A stretch of 64,000 nucleotides of DNA from CAXXIC01 sp049315325. Lineage in GTDB: Bacteria; Bacteroidota; Bacteroidia; Bacteroidales; UBA7332. The position numbers and the translations under genes were made by a program. The notes beneath the pieces were generated by a model. It was given only the letters and a program-made list of their open reading frames with translations. It did not search any database and had not been told where the DNA came from. Of the stretch, positions 53,751 through 63,371 are shown piece by piece (within the stretch, counting starts at the first letter, position 1; every line of letters starts with the position of its first letter). The stretch spans positions 124,001 through 188,000 of the forward strand of contig JBMOKJ010000001.1 in the NCBI GenBank assembly GCA_049315325.1, in the 5' to 3' direction.

Positions 53751-55406
53751 TTACTCCTGTTTATCCTTTTCCCGAATCTCTACCCGACGGATTTTTCCGC
53801 TGATGGTTTTAGGCAGTTCGGCTACAAACTCGATAATGCGTGGATATTTGTAAGGCGCAGTCACGTGCTTTACATGATCCTGAAGTTCCTTTTCGAGTTT
53901 GTGGCCGGCTTTGTCTTTGTACTCTTTTGAAAGCACAATGGTGGCTTTCACAGCCTGTCCGCGCACCTCGTCAGGAACTCCTGTCACAGCGCATTCCACC
54001 ACCGCAGGATGTGTCATCAACGCACTTTCTACTTCGAATGGACCGATTCTGTACCCCGAACTTTTAATCAAATCGTCGGCACGACCCACGAACCAAAAGT
54101 AGCCGTCTGCGTCGCGCACAGCCACATCGCCGGTGTAGTAAAATCCATCGCGAAAGACTTCGTTGGTGCGTTCTTCGTCGCGATAATATCCCTTAAACAG
54201 TCCAAGCGTCTTTTCGTCAGTCAAACGTATCACAATTTGTCCCTCTTCGCCAGGTGCTGCGGTCGTACCGTCAGGTAAAATCAAATCAATATTGTACTGT
54301 GGATTCACAATGCCCATCGAACCGGGCTTCGGCGTCACCCACGGATAAGTTCCAATCAGCACGGTCGATTCCGTTTGTCCGAAACCTTCCATCAGCTTGA
54401 TGCCTGTGATGCGCAGAAACTCTTCGTACACTTTCGGATTGAGAGCTTCTCCTGCTATGGTGCAGTATTGCAGTGATGAAAGGTTGAAACGGCTCAAATC
54501 TTCGCGAATCATAAAGCGAAAAACGGTTGGCGGCGCACAAAAAGAAGTGATTTTGTATTTCTCTATTTTGTGGAGTACTTCCACCGGATTAAACTTCTCG
54601 AAATCATCTACAAACACATTGCAGCCTGCAATCCACTGACCGTAAATTTTCCCCCAAACGGCTTTTGCCCATCCAGTATCTGCCAGCGTGAGGTGCAAAC
54701 TGTTTTTTCCTACATTGTGCCAATACGACGCTGTGATGATGTGCGCCAGCGGATAGGTGAAATCGTGCACCACCATTTTGGGATTTCCCGTGGTGCCGGA
54801 GGTGAAATAGAGCAACGAAATATCGTCGTTAGAGATTTCATAATCAGGTCGAACGAACGGTTTAGCATCGTTGATACCTTGTTGGAAATCGCCCCAGCCG
54901 TCAGGAATTTTAGGTCCAATCGAAACTATTCTCTGCAACGTGGGGGAATCGTCAATCGAACGTTGAATATGACCAATGACCTCGTCTTCGCCAACCGTCA
55001 CAATCATTTTGATGTCGGCAGCATTTACACGGTAGATAATGTCTTTTTCGGTAAGAAGGTGAGTTGCAGGAATGCAGACAGCTCCTAATTTGTGCAACGC
55101 AATGATGGAATACCAAAACTCGAAGCGGCGTTTGAGAATCAACATCACCATATCGCCTTTGCCGATGCCCAACGACTGAAAATAGGCTGCCGTTTGGTCA
55201 CTCTTCTCTTTGATGTCGGCAAACGTGAAGTCGCGGTGCTCGTGGTCGTTTGTCCAGCAGAGGGCTTTGCGGTCGGGTTCGGTGCGCGCCCATTCATCGA
55301 CTATATCGTATCCGAAATTGAAATTTTCGGGGATGGTTACTTTGAAATTTTGTACGAAATCTTCTTGCGAAGTAAAAGTGGTCTGTTTCAGGAATTTGTC
55401 AACCAT
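53751..55406 (-). CDS. AMP-forming acyl-CoA synthetase (551 aa)
   Basis: This is a member of the adenylate-forming (ANL) family. Motifs are SLLYFTSGTTGNPKMVVHD (phosphate loop), EGFGQTESTVLIGTYP, YYTGDVAVRDADGYFWFVGR, DDLIKSSGYRIGPFEVE (hinge), and PKTISGKIRRVEIR with the catalytic Lys. It activates a carboxylic acid, probably acetate to medium-chain, with ATP and CoA. The ATG at 55406 (MVDKFLKQ) is preferred to an upstream one that adds only eight residues. The dehydrogenase gene follows immediately, so an acid-handling pathway shared by both is likely but unnamed. Confidence 0.9.
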   Translation of the reverse strand: MVDKFLKQTTFTSQEDFVQNFKVTIPENFNFGYDIVDEWARTEPDRKALCWTNDHEHRDFTFADIKEKSDQTAAYFQSLGIGKGDMVMLILKRRFEFWYSIIALHKLGAVCIPATHLLTEKDIIYRVNAADIKMIVTVGEDEVIGHIQRSIDDSPTLQRIVSIGPKIPDGWGDFQQGINDAKPFVRPDYEISNDDISLLYFTSGTTGNPKMVVHDFTYPLAHIITASYWHNVGKNSLHLTLADTGWAKAVWGKIYGQWIAGCNVFVDDFEKFNPVEVLHKIEKYKITSFCAPPTVFRFMIREDLSRFNLSSLQYCTIAGEALNPKVYEEFLRITGIKLMEGFGQTESTVLIGTYPWVTPKPGSMGIVNPQYNIDLILPDGTTAAPGEEGQIVIRLTDEKTLGLFKGYYRDEERTNEVFRDGFYYTGDVAVRDADGYFWFVGRADDLIKSSGYRIGPFEVESALMTHPAVVECAVTGVPDEVRGQAVKATIVLSKEYKDKAGHKLEKELQDHVKHVTAPYKYPRIIEFVAELPKTISGKIRRVEIREKDKQE

Positions 55407-55535
55407 AGTGTTATGGATAATTAGGTTCAATGTTTTTTTTCGGAATGTATTGCTCTATGAATAAGATAAATAGATTCGATTTTACAAATTACTCAATGCT
55501 TTGAGATAAAAGAAGAATTAACGTTTGACAATATG

Positions 55536-55628
55536 GCCATTAAGGGATTGCGGGCGTTTTCCTATCAAGGTACACGAGAAATTAAAGCGGGCTACAACCT
55601 TTCGAATACGACTAAAACCCTTATTGGC
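55536..55628. repeat. Imperfect inverted-repeat element beside an orphan gene
   Basis: GCCATTAAGGG (55536-55546) is mirrored by CCCTTATTGGC (55618-55628) with one mismatch. The flanks TTTGACAATATG and CTATACCGCGTGTTGGCAG extend a looser symmetry outward to about 55645. The core between the arms contains GCGGGC and GCGGGCTACAACC. Foldback elements like this often flank single orphan genes in Bacteroidetes genomes; here one adjoins the gene at 55656. Confidence 0.4.
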
Positions 55629-55655
55629 TATACCGCGTGTTGGCAGTAGTTGTTT

Positions 55656-56324
55656 TTATATCTTAGTAAATTTATTCATTGTCCTTTGTTTATTTGCTTG
55701 TCCAAGTCTTAAATATTTTCTCTCAAGTTTACAAGGTAGTAATGACTCAATTTTATCTAAATATTCATAAAATCTTGAATCAGGTTTATCAAATGGCAGG
55801 CAAAGAGTCAAATTGCATGAATTTGTCCTTGATAACCAAATCAAAATGCTCGAAGTATATTGTTGGTCTGGCAACTCTTTTTTTGAATCCAAATCAATCA
55901 ATTTAAAATCATATGAGATAATTAGCTCAATTGGTCCAAGATTAAATTTTTGATATGGTTCACCTTTAATTAAATAATCCATTGCCTTTTTCAAGTCATC
56001 AGGTATCAGTGTCCAATCTACCTTATTTTGTTCATGTGGTTGTCCACTCGGATACATAAATCCTATCGGCGTTTTAATCCCTTGTCCAAGGATTTTAGAA
56101 GTATTTTCAATTATTTTATTAGAATAATCATTTGATTCATTCTCGCCAAATGCAGTATAAGATACAATACTTAATCTTGATGGAAGGTCAGGATTTGCAT
56201 CTGTGCATGAATCAAGAAATCTACGTACATTTTGAAATGATTTATCAATTCTCCTACCAATCAAGGCTTGTGTAGTCCTGCTTTTGGGCAATGAATATAA
56301 TATGTAAGGTCTAATTGCTATCAT
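55656..56324 (-). CDS. Hypothetical orphan protein (222 aa)
   Basis: The protein has no signal peptide or membrane segment and is moderately charged. Recognisable stretches are IAIRPYILYSLPKSRTTQALIG, NVRRFLDSCTDANPDLPSRLSIVS, IGFMYPSGQPHEQNKVDWTLIP and FNLGPIELIISYDFKLID, but no family comes to mind. It is AT-rich, stands alone, and lies next to a foldback repeat, which suggests recent acquisition. It is not obviously part of either neighbouring operon. The start at 56324 is the only ATG near the conserved-looking N-terminus. Confidence 0.55.
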   Translation of the reverse strand: MIAIRPYILYSLPKSRTTQALIGRRIDKSFQNVRRFLDSCTDANPDLPSRLSIVSYTAFGENESNDYSNKIIENTSKILGQGIKTPIGFMYPSGQPHEQNKVDWTLIPDDLKKAMDYLIKGEPYQKFNLGPIELIISYDFKLIDLDSKKELPDQQYTSSILIWLSRTNSCNLTLCLPFDKPDSRFYEYLDKIESLLPCKLERKYLRLGQANKQRTMNKFTKI

Positions 56325-56459
56325 ATTGTTAATGCTCTGTCTGTTTGGTTTTTACAATTACTGCCAACTTCCCCCTAAGAGAAGCTCAGTTTCTCTTATA
56401 TTCACCTTATGAATATTTGGCAAAATAGATAATTAGAAATGCAACATCTTTTCATTCCT

Positions 56460-58409
56460 CTAACTTAATAACCAAGGGTTTATCATTCCTTCAATCTCAT
56501 CCAACCACATGCGCGAAGAGGCATCGCTCGGCATGCGCCAGTCACCACGGGGCGATAGGTTGATAGAACCCACTTTCGGTCCGTCGGGCAGGCAAGAGCG
56601 TTTGAATTGTTGTGTGAAGAATCGTCGGAAAAAGACTTTCAGCCATTTCAGAATTATCGAATTTGGGTATTTCCCGCCGAATGCCGCTTGTGCCAAAAAG
56701 TAAATTTTCGACGGTCGGAATCCAAACCGAACGGTATAGTAGAGGAAGAAGTCGTGCAGCTCATACGGTCCCACCAAATCTTCGGTTTTTTGTGCAATAT
56801 CGCCGTTTTCGTCTGTGGGTAACAGCTCCGGACTGACGGGTGTATCGAGTATGTCGAGCAAAGTTACTTTAGCCGCTTCGTCGATGTGCGAATCAGCCAC
56901 GTATTTCACCAGATAGCGAACGAGTGTTTTCGGCACTCCAGCATTCACGCCATACATCGACATGTGGTCGCCGTTGTAAGTCGCCCAACCGAGTGCCAAT
57001 TCCGAGAGGTCGCCGGTGCCAATTACCATTCCGTTTTGTTGATTGGCAATGTTCATCAATATCTGAGTCCGTTCGCGAGCCTGTGTGTTTTCGTAGGTCA
57101 CATCGTGCAGCTCGGGATTGTGGTTGATGTCCTTGAAATGCTGTTCACACGCCGGTTTGATGTCGATTTCCTGCAATGTTACGCCAAGCGTTTCGATTAG
57201 ATGCAGCGCATTGTTGTACGTTCGTCCCGTGGTGCCAAAGCCCGGCATGGTGATGCCGAGAATGTTTTTTCGGGGAATATTCAGTTTGTCGAACGTCTTC
57301 ACGCAGACCAACAGCGCAAGGGTAGAATCCAATCCGCCTGAAATGCCAATCACTGCCGATTTGCTACGAGTGTGCGTCAATCGCGTTGCCAAGCCGCTCA
57401 CCTGAATGTTGAAAATCTCGCCGCAGCGCTCGTCCAACTCTTTTCCCGTTGGAATAAACGGAAATGCAGAAAATGCCCGAGTCAATGAAAATTCGAACGG
57501 ATTGATAGGAGTGCAATCTACCATTCGGTAAACCTCGCCTTGCGAAAAAGGCTTGCTGCCGAGCATAAAGCTGCTGTTTTTTCGGCGGTCGGAAGTCAAT
57601 TTTTCGATGTCTATTTCGCTGATAATCAATTGCTCTTCGAAACTGAATCGCTCTGACGAAGCAATCATCGAACCGTTTTCGGCAATCAATCCATTTCCCG
57701 CGAAAACAAGGTCGGTAGTCGATTCACCAAATCCGCTCGAAGCATAGACGTACCCTGCGATACAACGACCCGATTGTTGACGAATGAGCGATTTCAAGTA
57801 GTCGTGCTTGCCGATGTTTTCGTCGCTCGCCGATAGGTTGAAAATCAATTGCGCACCGTTCACCGCGTGTCGCGAGCTTGGTGGAATCGCCACCCACAAA
57901 TCCTCGCACAATTCGATGGCGAAGGTTGTTTCGTCGGTTTTCAATAGAATATTGGTCCCAAAAGGAATGGTCGAGCCACAAAGTGAAATTTCTGTTGCAT
58001 CCGCATCGAGTGCTGAGGCAAACCACCGTTTTTCGTAAAATTCGTTGTAATTGGGCAGAAACGTCTTGGGCACAACAGCCAAAATCTTTCCGTATTGAAA
58101 CACCACCGCTGCGTTGAAAAGCTGATTGCCGAGATGAACAGGCATTCCTACGATGGCGATGGTAGCGGTTTTCTGATGTTTGGTAAGCAGTTGCGAGAGC
58201 GCATTTTCTGCCTCTGATATGAGCAGTTGCTGATGAAACAGGTCGCCGCAAGTGTAGGCCGTCAAGCTCAGTTCGGGGAAGCAGACAATCTCCACTTGCT
58301 TATCAAAAGCTTGAGTCAGCAAACGGTCGATGGCTTCGCTATTGTATTTGCAATCAGCTACTTTGACAGCCGGAATTGCTGCTGCTACTTTGATAAAACC
58401 GTGTTTCAT
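56460..58409 (-). CDS. nadE: Glutamine-dependent NAD+ synthase (649 aa)
   Basis: The final step of NAD synthesis: the enzyme turns nicotinic acid adenine dinucleotide, ATP and glutamine into NAD. The N-terminal nitrilase-type glutaminase has its triad: Glu in CFPELSLTAY, Lys in VVPKTFLPNYNEF, and Cys in ELCEDLWVAI. The C-terminal synthase domain begins near 345 with the P-loop IGISGGLDSTLALL and includes GTGDLSELALGWATYNGDHM. Length is typical for the two-domain form. A perfect minus-strand -7 box, TATCTTTG, lies at 58460-58467. It stands alone, divergent from the rimP operon. Confidence 0.97.
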   Translation of the reverse strand: MKHGFIKVAAAIPAVKVADCKYNSEAIDRLLTQAFDKQVEIVCFPELSLTAYTCGDLFHQQLLISEAENALSQLLTKHQKTATIAIVGMPVHLGNQLFNAAVVFQYGKILAVVPKTFLPNYNEFYEKRWFASALDADATEISLCGSTIPFGTNILLKTDETTFAIELCEDLWVAIPPSSRHAVNGAQLIFNLSASDENIGKHDYLKSLIRQQSGRCIAGYVYASSGFGESTTDLVFAGNGLIAENGSMIASSERFSFEEQLIISEIDIEKLTSDRRKNSSFMLGSKPFSQGEVYRMVDCTPINPFEFSLTRAFSAFPFIPTGKELDERCGEIFNIQVSGLATRLTHTRSKSAVIGISGGLDSTLALLVCVKTFDKLNIPRKNILGITMPGFGTTGRTYNNALHLIETLGVTLQEIDIKPACEQHFKDINHNPELHDVTYENTQARERTQILMNIANQQNGMVIGTGDLSELALGWATYNGDHMSMYGVNAGVPKTLVRYLVKYVADSHIDEAAKVTLLDILDTPVSPELLPTDENGDIAQKTEDLVGPYELHDFFLYYTVRFGFRPSKIYFLAQAAFGGKYPNSIILKWLKVFFRRFFTQQFKRSCLPDGPKVGSINLSPRGDWRMPSDASSRMWLDEIEGMINPWLLS

Positions 58410-58459
58410 AATCGTAATTATTGAATCGAAAATCAGTTGAATTCATCGATGAGTAGTCA

Positions 58460-58467
58460 CAAAGATA
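58460..58467 (-). promoter_or_regulatory. -7 box of nadE
   Basis: On the minus strand TATCTTTG matches TAnnTTTG exactly, 50 bp before the ATG at 58409. TTG lies 17-18 bp further upstream. Confidence 0.55.
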
Positions 58468-58573
58468 AGAATATTTTTTGCAACCAATTCTCAAAATTTC
58501 ATTTTGACCTCTTAAAAAACAACACATATTTCCTTTAAAATAAGCCATTAAGCTCGAAAAAATTAGCGAATCT

Positions 58574-58604
58574 TTTGGTTATAAACGAATTATTCCTATC
58601 TTTG
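58574..58604 (+). promoter_or_regulatory. Strong promoter of the rimP-nusA-infB operon
   Basis: TTTG (58574-58577) and TATCTTTG (58597-58604) are exactly 19 bp apart, a full match to the Bacteroidetes -33/-7 consensus. Transcription would begin near 58610, leaving a leader of about 65 bases that includes a hairpin. Confidence 0.75.
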
Positions 58605-58623
58605 CGGTCGAATAGAGGAGTGT

Positions 58624-58646
58624 GAAGGGGGCTGGTAGTCCCCTTC
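58624..58646 (+). promoter_or_regulatory. Leader hairpin ahead of rimP
   Basis: GAAGGGG pairs with CCCCTTC around a nine-base loop (GCTGGTAGT), and TTTCATTCTT follows. It lies in the short leader between the promoter and the rimP start at 58677. It may protect the 5' end, act as an attenuator, or bind an operon product; none is shown. Confidence 0.5.
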
Positions 58647-58676
58647 TTTCATTCTTAAACCACAACGAAACAGCGC

Positions 58677-59144
58677 ATGATTCACAAAAATGTAGTCGAA
58701 GAGATTGTTATTGAGGGGCTTTCCGAATCGGATAGTTTCTTGGTAGATGTGATTGTTCGACCAGGAAATAGCATTATTGTTGAGATTGACAACGAAGAGG
58801 GAATCGACATCGAAGAGTGCATCAGATTGAGCAAATTCATTGAGTCGAAACTCGATCGCGAAGTCGAAGATTACGAATTAGAAGTCGGTTCTGCAGGGGT
58901 TACCTCTCCGTTTAAGGTATTGCCACAATACCTCAAAAACATTGGAAACGAGGTAGAAGTACTCAGCAAGAATGGCAAAAAAGTTGCAGGATTTTTACGC
59001 AAAGCCGATGAGCAATCGTTTGTAGTCGGTGTGCCTGCGAAGCTGAAAGTGGAAGGCGAAAAACGCAAAAAAGAGGTCGAAGTAGAACAGACCTTTATGT
59101 ATGAAGAAATTAAGCATTGTAAATATTTAATCAGATTTAAGTAA
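58677..59144 (+). CDS. rimP: Ribosome maturation factor RimP (155 aa)
   Basis: RimP helps assemble the 30S ribosomal subunit. The N-terminal domain has the family pattern SFLVDVIVRPGNSIIVEIDNEEGIDIEEC, followed by SKFIESKLDREVEDYELEVGSAG, and the linker VTSPFKVLPQYLKNIG. The C-terminal SH3-like domain is KVAGFLRKADEQSFVVGV and runs to EEIKHCKYLIRFK. The gene order rimP-nusA-infB is conserved in most bacteria. It is 2 bp from nusA, indicating tight co-expression. Confidence 0.96.
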   Translation: MIHKNVVEEIVIEGLSESDSFLVDVIVRPGNSIIVEIDNEEGIDIEECIRLSKFIESKLDREVEDYELEVGSAGVTSPFKVLPQYLKNIGNEVEVLSKNGKKVAGFLRKADEQSFVVGVPAKLKVEGEKRKKEVEVEQTFMYEEIKHCKYLIRFK

Positions 59145-59145
59145 A

Positions 59146-60399
59146 ATGGCCAAGAAGGAAGAAGTAATCAGCATGGTTGATACTTTCGCTGAGTTTAAAG
59201 ATCTAAAAAACATCGATAGAACAACGATGATCAGCGTGTTGGAAGAGTCTTTTCGCAGTGTGATCGCAAAAATGTTTGGAACAGATGAGAACTACGACAT
59301 CATCATCAACCCCGATAAAGGTGACTTCGAAATTTGGAGAAACCGCCACGTGGTTGCCGACGAAGAAGTGGAAGATTCGAACCTGCAAATCTCGCTGACT
59401 GAAGCGAAAACAATCGATAGCGATTACGAAATCGGAGAAGAGGTTTCTGCTGAAGTGTTTTTTCAAGATTTCGGACGCCGTGCTATCTTAAATCTGCGTC
59501 AAACATTGGCTTCAAAAATTATGGAGCTTCAAAAAGATGCTTTGTACAATACGTATCTCGAACGTGTCGGTCAAATCATCAGCGGCGATGTTTACCAAAC
59601 CTGGAAAAAAGAGATGTTGATTCTCGACGACGAGGGCAACGAACTTCTTTTGCCAAAAACTGAGCAAATTCCATCAGACTTCTACCGCAAAGGCGAAAAC
59701 GTTCGTGCAGTAGTAGAACGAGTAGAAAATAAAAACAACAATCCAAAAATCATCCTTTCGCGTATTTCACCACTCTTCTTGGAGCGTCTTTTCGAACTCG
59801 AAGTACCTGAAATCAACGACGGATTGATTACCATCAAACGCATTGCTCGGATACCGGGTGAAAGAGCCAAAGTGGCTGTAGAGTCGTTCGACGACCGCAT
59901 CGATCCAGTTGGAGCTTGCGTGGGTGTGAAAGGTTCTCGTATTCACGGCATCGTGCGTGAATTGCGCAACGAAAATATCGATGTGATTAACTACACATCA
60001 AACATCACCCTGTTTATTCAACGTGCATTGAGTCCTGCAAAAGTCTCTTCAATTCGTATCAACGAAGAGGAACGCAAAGCAGAGGTTTTCTTGAAACCAG
60101 ACGAGGTATCACTCGCAATTGGTAAAGGCGGTATGAACATTAAACTGGCTTCGATGCTGACCGAATACACCATCGACGTTTACCGCGACATCGACGAAAC
60201 GAACGAAGAAGATATCTACTTGGATGAATTTTCAGACGAAATCGAATCGTGGGTGATTGATGCGCTCAAAGGCATTGGTTGTGCTACAGCTAAAGCCGTT
60301 TTGGCAATGCCACGCGAAGTGTTGATCGAAAAAGCTGACCTTGAAGATACAACTGTTGACGAAGTGTTGGCAATTCTTCAAGCAGAATTCGAAGACTAA
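59146..60399 (+). CDS. nusA: Transcription termination/antitermination factor NusA (417 aa)
   Basis: NusA binds RNA polymerase and nascent RNA and controls pausing. An N-terminal polymerase-binding domain (about 1-125) is followed by an S1 domain (about 140-200), then two KH domains (IARIPGERAKVAVES, GACVGVKGSRIHGIVRELRNENIDV, and LAIGKGGMNIKLASMLTEYTIDV). The tail has a helix-hairpin-helix-like stretch (ALKGIGCATAKAVLAM). The acidic repeats of Escherichia coli NusA are absent, as in other Bacteroidetes. It is the middle gene of the operon, 75 bp ahead of infB. Confidence 0.97.
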   Translation: MAKKEEVISMVDTFAEFKDLKNIDRTTMISVLEESFRSVIAKMFGTDENYDIIINPDKGDFEIWRNRHVVADEEVEDSNLQISLTEAKTIDSDYEIGEEVSAEVFFQDFGRRAILNLRQTLASKIMELQKDALYNTYLERVGQIISGDVYQTWKKEMLILDDEGNELLLPKTEQIPSDFYRKGENVRAVVERVENKNNNPKIILSRISPLFLERLFELEVPEINDGLITIKRIARIPGERAKVAVESFDDRIDPVGACVGVKGSRIHGIVRELRNENIDVINYTSNITLFIQRALSPAKVSSIRINEEERKAEVFLKPDEVSLAIGKGGMNIKLASMLTEYTIDVYRDIDETNEEDIYLDEFSDEIESWVIDALKGIGCATAKAVLAMPREVLIEKADLEDTTVDEVLAILQAEFED

Positions 60400-60403
60400 T
60401 TGA

Positions 60404-60424
60404 CCATTTTTGGATTAAAAATGG
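60404..60424 (+). other. Hairpin between nusA and infB
   Basis: CCATTTTT (60404-60411) pairs exactly with AAAAATGG (60417-60424) around GGATT. No T-run follows, so it is not a standard terminator. It could slow decay or modulate read-through into infB. Confidence 0.4.
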
Positions 60425-60474
60425 ATAGTATGATTTAAGTAAAATAAAAAAACAGCGACAAAGGGAGCAAATAT

Positions 60475-63351
60475 ATGTCGATACGATTAAATAAAGTAAC
60501 AAAAGACCTCAATGTAGGGATTCATTCGGTGGTTGATTTTTTGCAGAAAAAAGGATTTTCGGTAAAAGCCGATCCGAATGCAAAAATCAGCGACGAAGAG
60601 TTTGCAATTCTTGTAAAAGAGTTTAGCAAAGACAAATCTATCAAAATTGAGTCAGAACGAATCAGTCAGGAACGCTTCAAAGAGAAGCACAAACCGGTAG
60701 AACCTGTTAAGGCAGAGCCCGTGCAACCTACAGAGTTGAAAACTTCGGTGCCCGACGACTTCAAACCAAAATTTAAAGAAGTAGGCCGAATCAATCTTGA
60801 CGATTTGCACAAAAAACCTGCTGCTCCAGTGGTAGAGCCACGAAAAGAGGTTGTGGCAACTCCAAAAGTCGAAACCGCTGCTCCGAAAGCCGCTCCGGTA
60901 GCCGAAAAAGTAGTTTCAGCAGTCAAAGAAGAGGTAAAATCGACTCCAGCCGCTCCCGCTGCGATCGAAGAGAAACCAAAAGTGAAAGAGCCTGTTGCTC
61001 CTAAAGTTGTAGCAGTAGAAACTCCTTCGGTTGAAACAGAAAGCGACGAATCAGTTGAAAGCCCATTCCGCCTCAACAAACCACAATTTGAGTCGAACAT
61101 TAAGGTGATTAACAAAATTGACCTTACATCACTCAACCAAACCACTCGTCCGAAAAAGAAATCAAAAGAAGAGAAGCGCAAAGAGCGTGAATCGAAAGAT
61201 AAACCTGTAAGAACAGAAGCTAAGAAAACGGTTGTATTGAAAGATGCAACAGATGCACCTCCTCGCATCGACAGACCAATTTCGGCAGCTGAATCGGCAG
61301 AGAAAAAGAAAAAACGCGACCGCATCAAACGCGAACGTGTAGATGTAGCCAACACACCTCAACAACCAGGTGCACCGCGCCCGCCTCAACATCAAGGTGG
61401 TGGTGTTGGCAACCAAAAACCTAAGTTCCACCGTCCTATCAAGACCGAAGTCAATGCCGAAGATGTGCAAAAGCAGATCAAAGAGACATTGGCTCGCCTG
61501 ACTAGCAAACCAAAATCGAAAGGTTCGAAATACCGTCGTGAGAAACGCGATATGGTATCGAACCGCCGAATGGAGCAAGAAGGTCAAGAGATGCTCGAAA
61601 GCAAAACTATTCAGCTGACGGAGTTTGTTACGGCAAACGACTTGGCGAATATGATGGATGTTTCCGTGATGGAAGTTATCAGCGTTTGTATGAGCATCGG
61701 CAAAATGGTCTCTATCAATATGCGTCTCGATGCCGAAATCATCAATATTATCGCTGATGAATTTGGGTTCAAAACAGAATATGTAAGTGCCGAAGTAATC
61801 GAAGCTATTTCTGAAGAAGAGGATTCTGAAGAAGATTTGGAGTTCCGTCCACCAATTGTGACCGTAATGGGACACGTTGACCACGGTAAAACATCGTTGC
61901 TCGACTACATTCGTAGTGCAAATGTTATCGCTGGTGAAGCCGGTGGTATCACTCAGCACATCGGAGCTTACCACGTAGATTTGCCAGATGGCAGAAAAAT
62001 CACGTTCCTCGATACACCGGGTCACGAAGCGTTTACCGCGATGCGTGCACGTGGTGCGAAAGTGACAGATATCGTAATTATCATTGTCGCAGCAGACGAC
62101 AGCATCATGCCTCAAACCATCGAAGCCATTAACCACGCTTCGGCAGCGGGTGTGCCTATCGTGTTTGCCATCAACAAGATTGATAAACCCGGCGCTAACG
62201 TCGAAAAGATAAAAGAAGGTCTTGCTCAAATGAACTACCTGGTCGAAGACTGGGGTGGTAAATACCAATCGCAAGACGTTTCAGCGAAAAAAGGAATCGG
62301 GATCAACGAACTCCTCGAAAAAGTATTGCTCGAAGCCGAATTACTTGATTTGAAAGCAAATCCAAACCGTCGTGCTGCAGGTTCGATTATCGAATCGTCA
62401 CTCGACAAAGGTCGTGGATACGTTTCTACCATTTTGGTGAATAACGGAACACTCAAAATCGGAGACATCGTGTTGGCTGGAACTCATTTCGGTCGTGTAA
62501 AAGCAATGTTCAACGAACGAAACCAACGTGTTACTCAAGCAGGACCTGCCGAACCAGTATTGATTCTCGGACTAAACGGTGCACCACAAGCAGGTGACAC
62601 TTTCCACGTACTCGATACTGAGCAAGAAGCACGTGAAATCTCAAACAAACGCGAGCAGTTGCAACGTGAGCAAGGACTCCGTACTCAGAAACTCCTTACG
62701 CTGGACGATATTGGTCGTCGTATTGCTATCGGTAACTTCCAAGAGTTGAACGTGATTGTGAAAGGTGACGTGGATGGATCGGTAGAGGCATTGTCTGATT
62801 CGTTGATTAAACTTTCGACTGAAGAGATTCAGGTGAATGTGATTCACAAAGCCGTTGGTCAAATATCGGAATCGGATGTGGCTCTGGCTGCAGCATCGAA
62901 TGGTATCATCATCGGGTTCCAAGTGCGTCCGTCACAAAGTGCGCGTAGAAATGCAGAGCGCGAAGGTGTTGATATTCGCTTGTACTCGGTGATCTACAAA
63001 GCAATCGAAGAGCTTACTGCCGCTATGGAAGGTATGCTTTCGCCCGACATCAAAGAAGAGGTGGTGGCAACACTCGAAGTGCTCGAAGCTTTCAAAATCA
63101 CGAAAGTGGGTACAGTGGCTGGATGTTTGGTGCGCGAGGGAAAAATCAAACGTACTTCGAAAATCCGCTTGATTCGCGATGGTATCGTGATTTACTCAGG
63201 AGATTTGGGTTCACTCAAACGCTTCAAAGACGACGTGAAAGAGGTGGCTACAAACTACGAATGCGGTTTGAACATCCACAACTACAACGACATCAAAGCG
63301 GGCGATATGATCGAAGCTTTCGAAGAGATAGAAGTAAACAGAACGCTCTAA
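60475..63351 (+). CDS. infB: Translation initiation factor IF-2 (958 aa)
   Basis: IF-2 is the GTPase that brings initiator tRNA to the 30S subunit. An IF2-N-like region (MSIRLNKVTKDLNVGIHSVV) is followed by a long Ala/Pro/Lys/Glu-rich linker (about 70-380) and a second IF2-N block. The GTPase domain begins near 464 with GHVDHGKTSLLDYIRS, then LDTPGHEAFTAMRARGAK, NKIDKPG and SAKKGIG. Domains II-IV follow, with the fMet-tRNA-binding C-terminus (GTVAGCLVREGKIKR, GSLKRFKDDVKEV). The linker composition is typical for Bacteroidetes IF-2, which is longer than in many other bacteria. Confidence 0.97.
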   Translation: MSIRLNKVTKDLNVGIHSVVDFLQKKGFSVKADPNAKISDEEFAILVKEFSKDKSIKIESERISQERFKEKHKPVEPVKAEPVQPTELKTSVPDDFKPKFKEVGRINLDDLHKKPAAPVVEPRKEVVATPKVETAAPKAAPVAEKVVSAVKEEVKSTPAAPAAIEEKPKVKEPVAPKVVAVETPSVETESDESVESPFRLNKPQFESNIKVINKIDLTSLNQTTRPKKKSKEEKRKERESKDKPVRTEAKKTVVLKDATDAPPRIDRPISAAESAEKKKKRDRIKRERVDVANTPQQPGAPRPPQHQGGGVGNQKPKFHRPIKTEVNAEDVQKQIKETLARLTSKPKSKGSKYRREKRDMVSNRRMEQEGQEMLESKTIQLTEFVTANDLANMMDVSVMEVISVCMSIGKMVSINMRLDAEIINIIADEFGFKTEYVSAEVIEAISEEEDSEEDLEFRPPIVTVMGHVDHGKTSLLDYIRSANVIAGEAGGITQHIGAYHVDLPDGRKITFLDTPGHEAFTAMRARGAKVTDIVIIIVAADDSIMPQTIEAINHASAAGVPIVFAINKIDKPGANVEKIKEGLAQMNYLVEDWGGKYQSQDVSAKKGIGINELLEKVLLEAELLDLKANPNRRAAGSIIESSLDKGRGYVSTILVNNGTLKIGDIVLAGTHFGRVKAMFNERNQRVTQAGPAEPVLILGLNGAPQAGDTFHVLDTEQEAREISNKREQLQREQGLRTQKLLTLDDIGRRIAIGNFQELNVIVKGDVDGSVEALSDSLIKLSTEEIQVNVIHKAVGQISESDVALAAASNGIIIGFQVRPSQSARRNAEREGVDIRLYSVIYKAIEELTAAMEGMLSPDIKEEVVATLEVLEAFKITKVGTVAGCLVREGKIKRTSKIRLIRDGIVIYSGDLGSLKRFKDDVKEVATNYECGLNIHNYNDIKAGDMIEAFEEIEVNRTL

Positions 63352-63371
63352 TTATCAGCGTTAATCATATA

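Noticed and set aside
60666..61355. 229-codon minus-strand frame over the infB linker
   Set aside because: Ser/Thr/Gly/Phe-rich shadow of the Ala/Lys/Glu-rich linker.
61162..62274. 370-codon minus-strand frame over infB
   Set aside because: It is a mirror frame of the conserved GTPase region without a start or motif.
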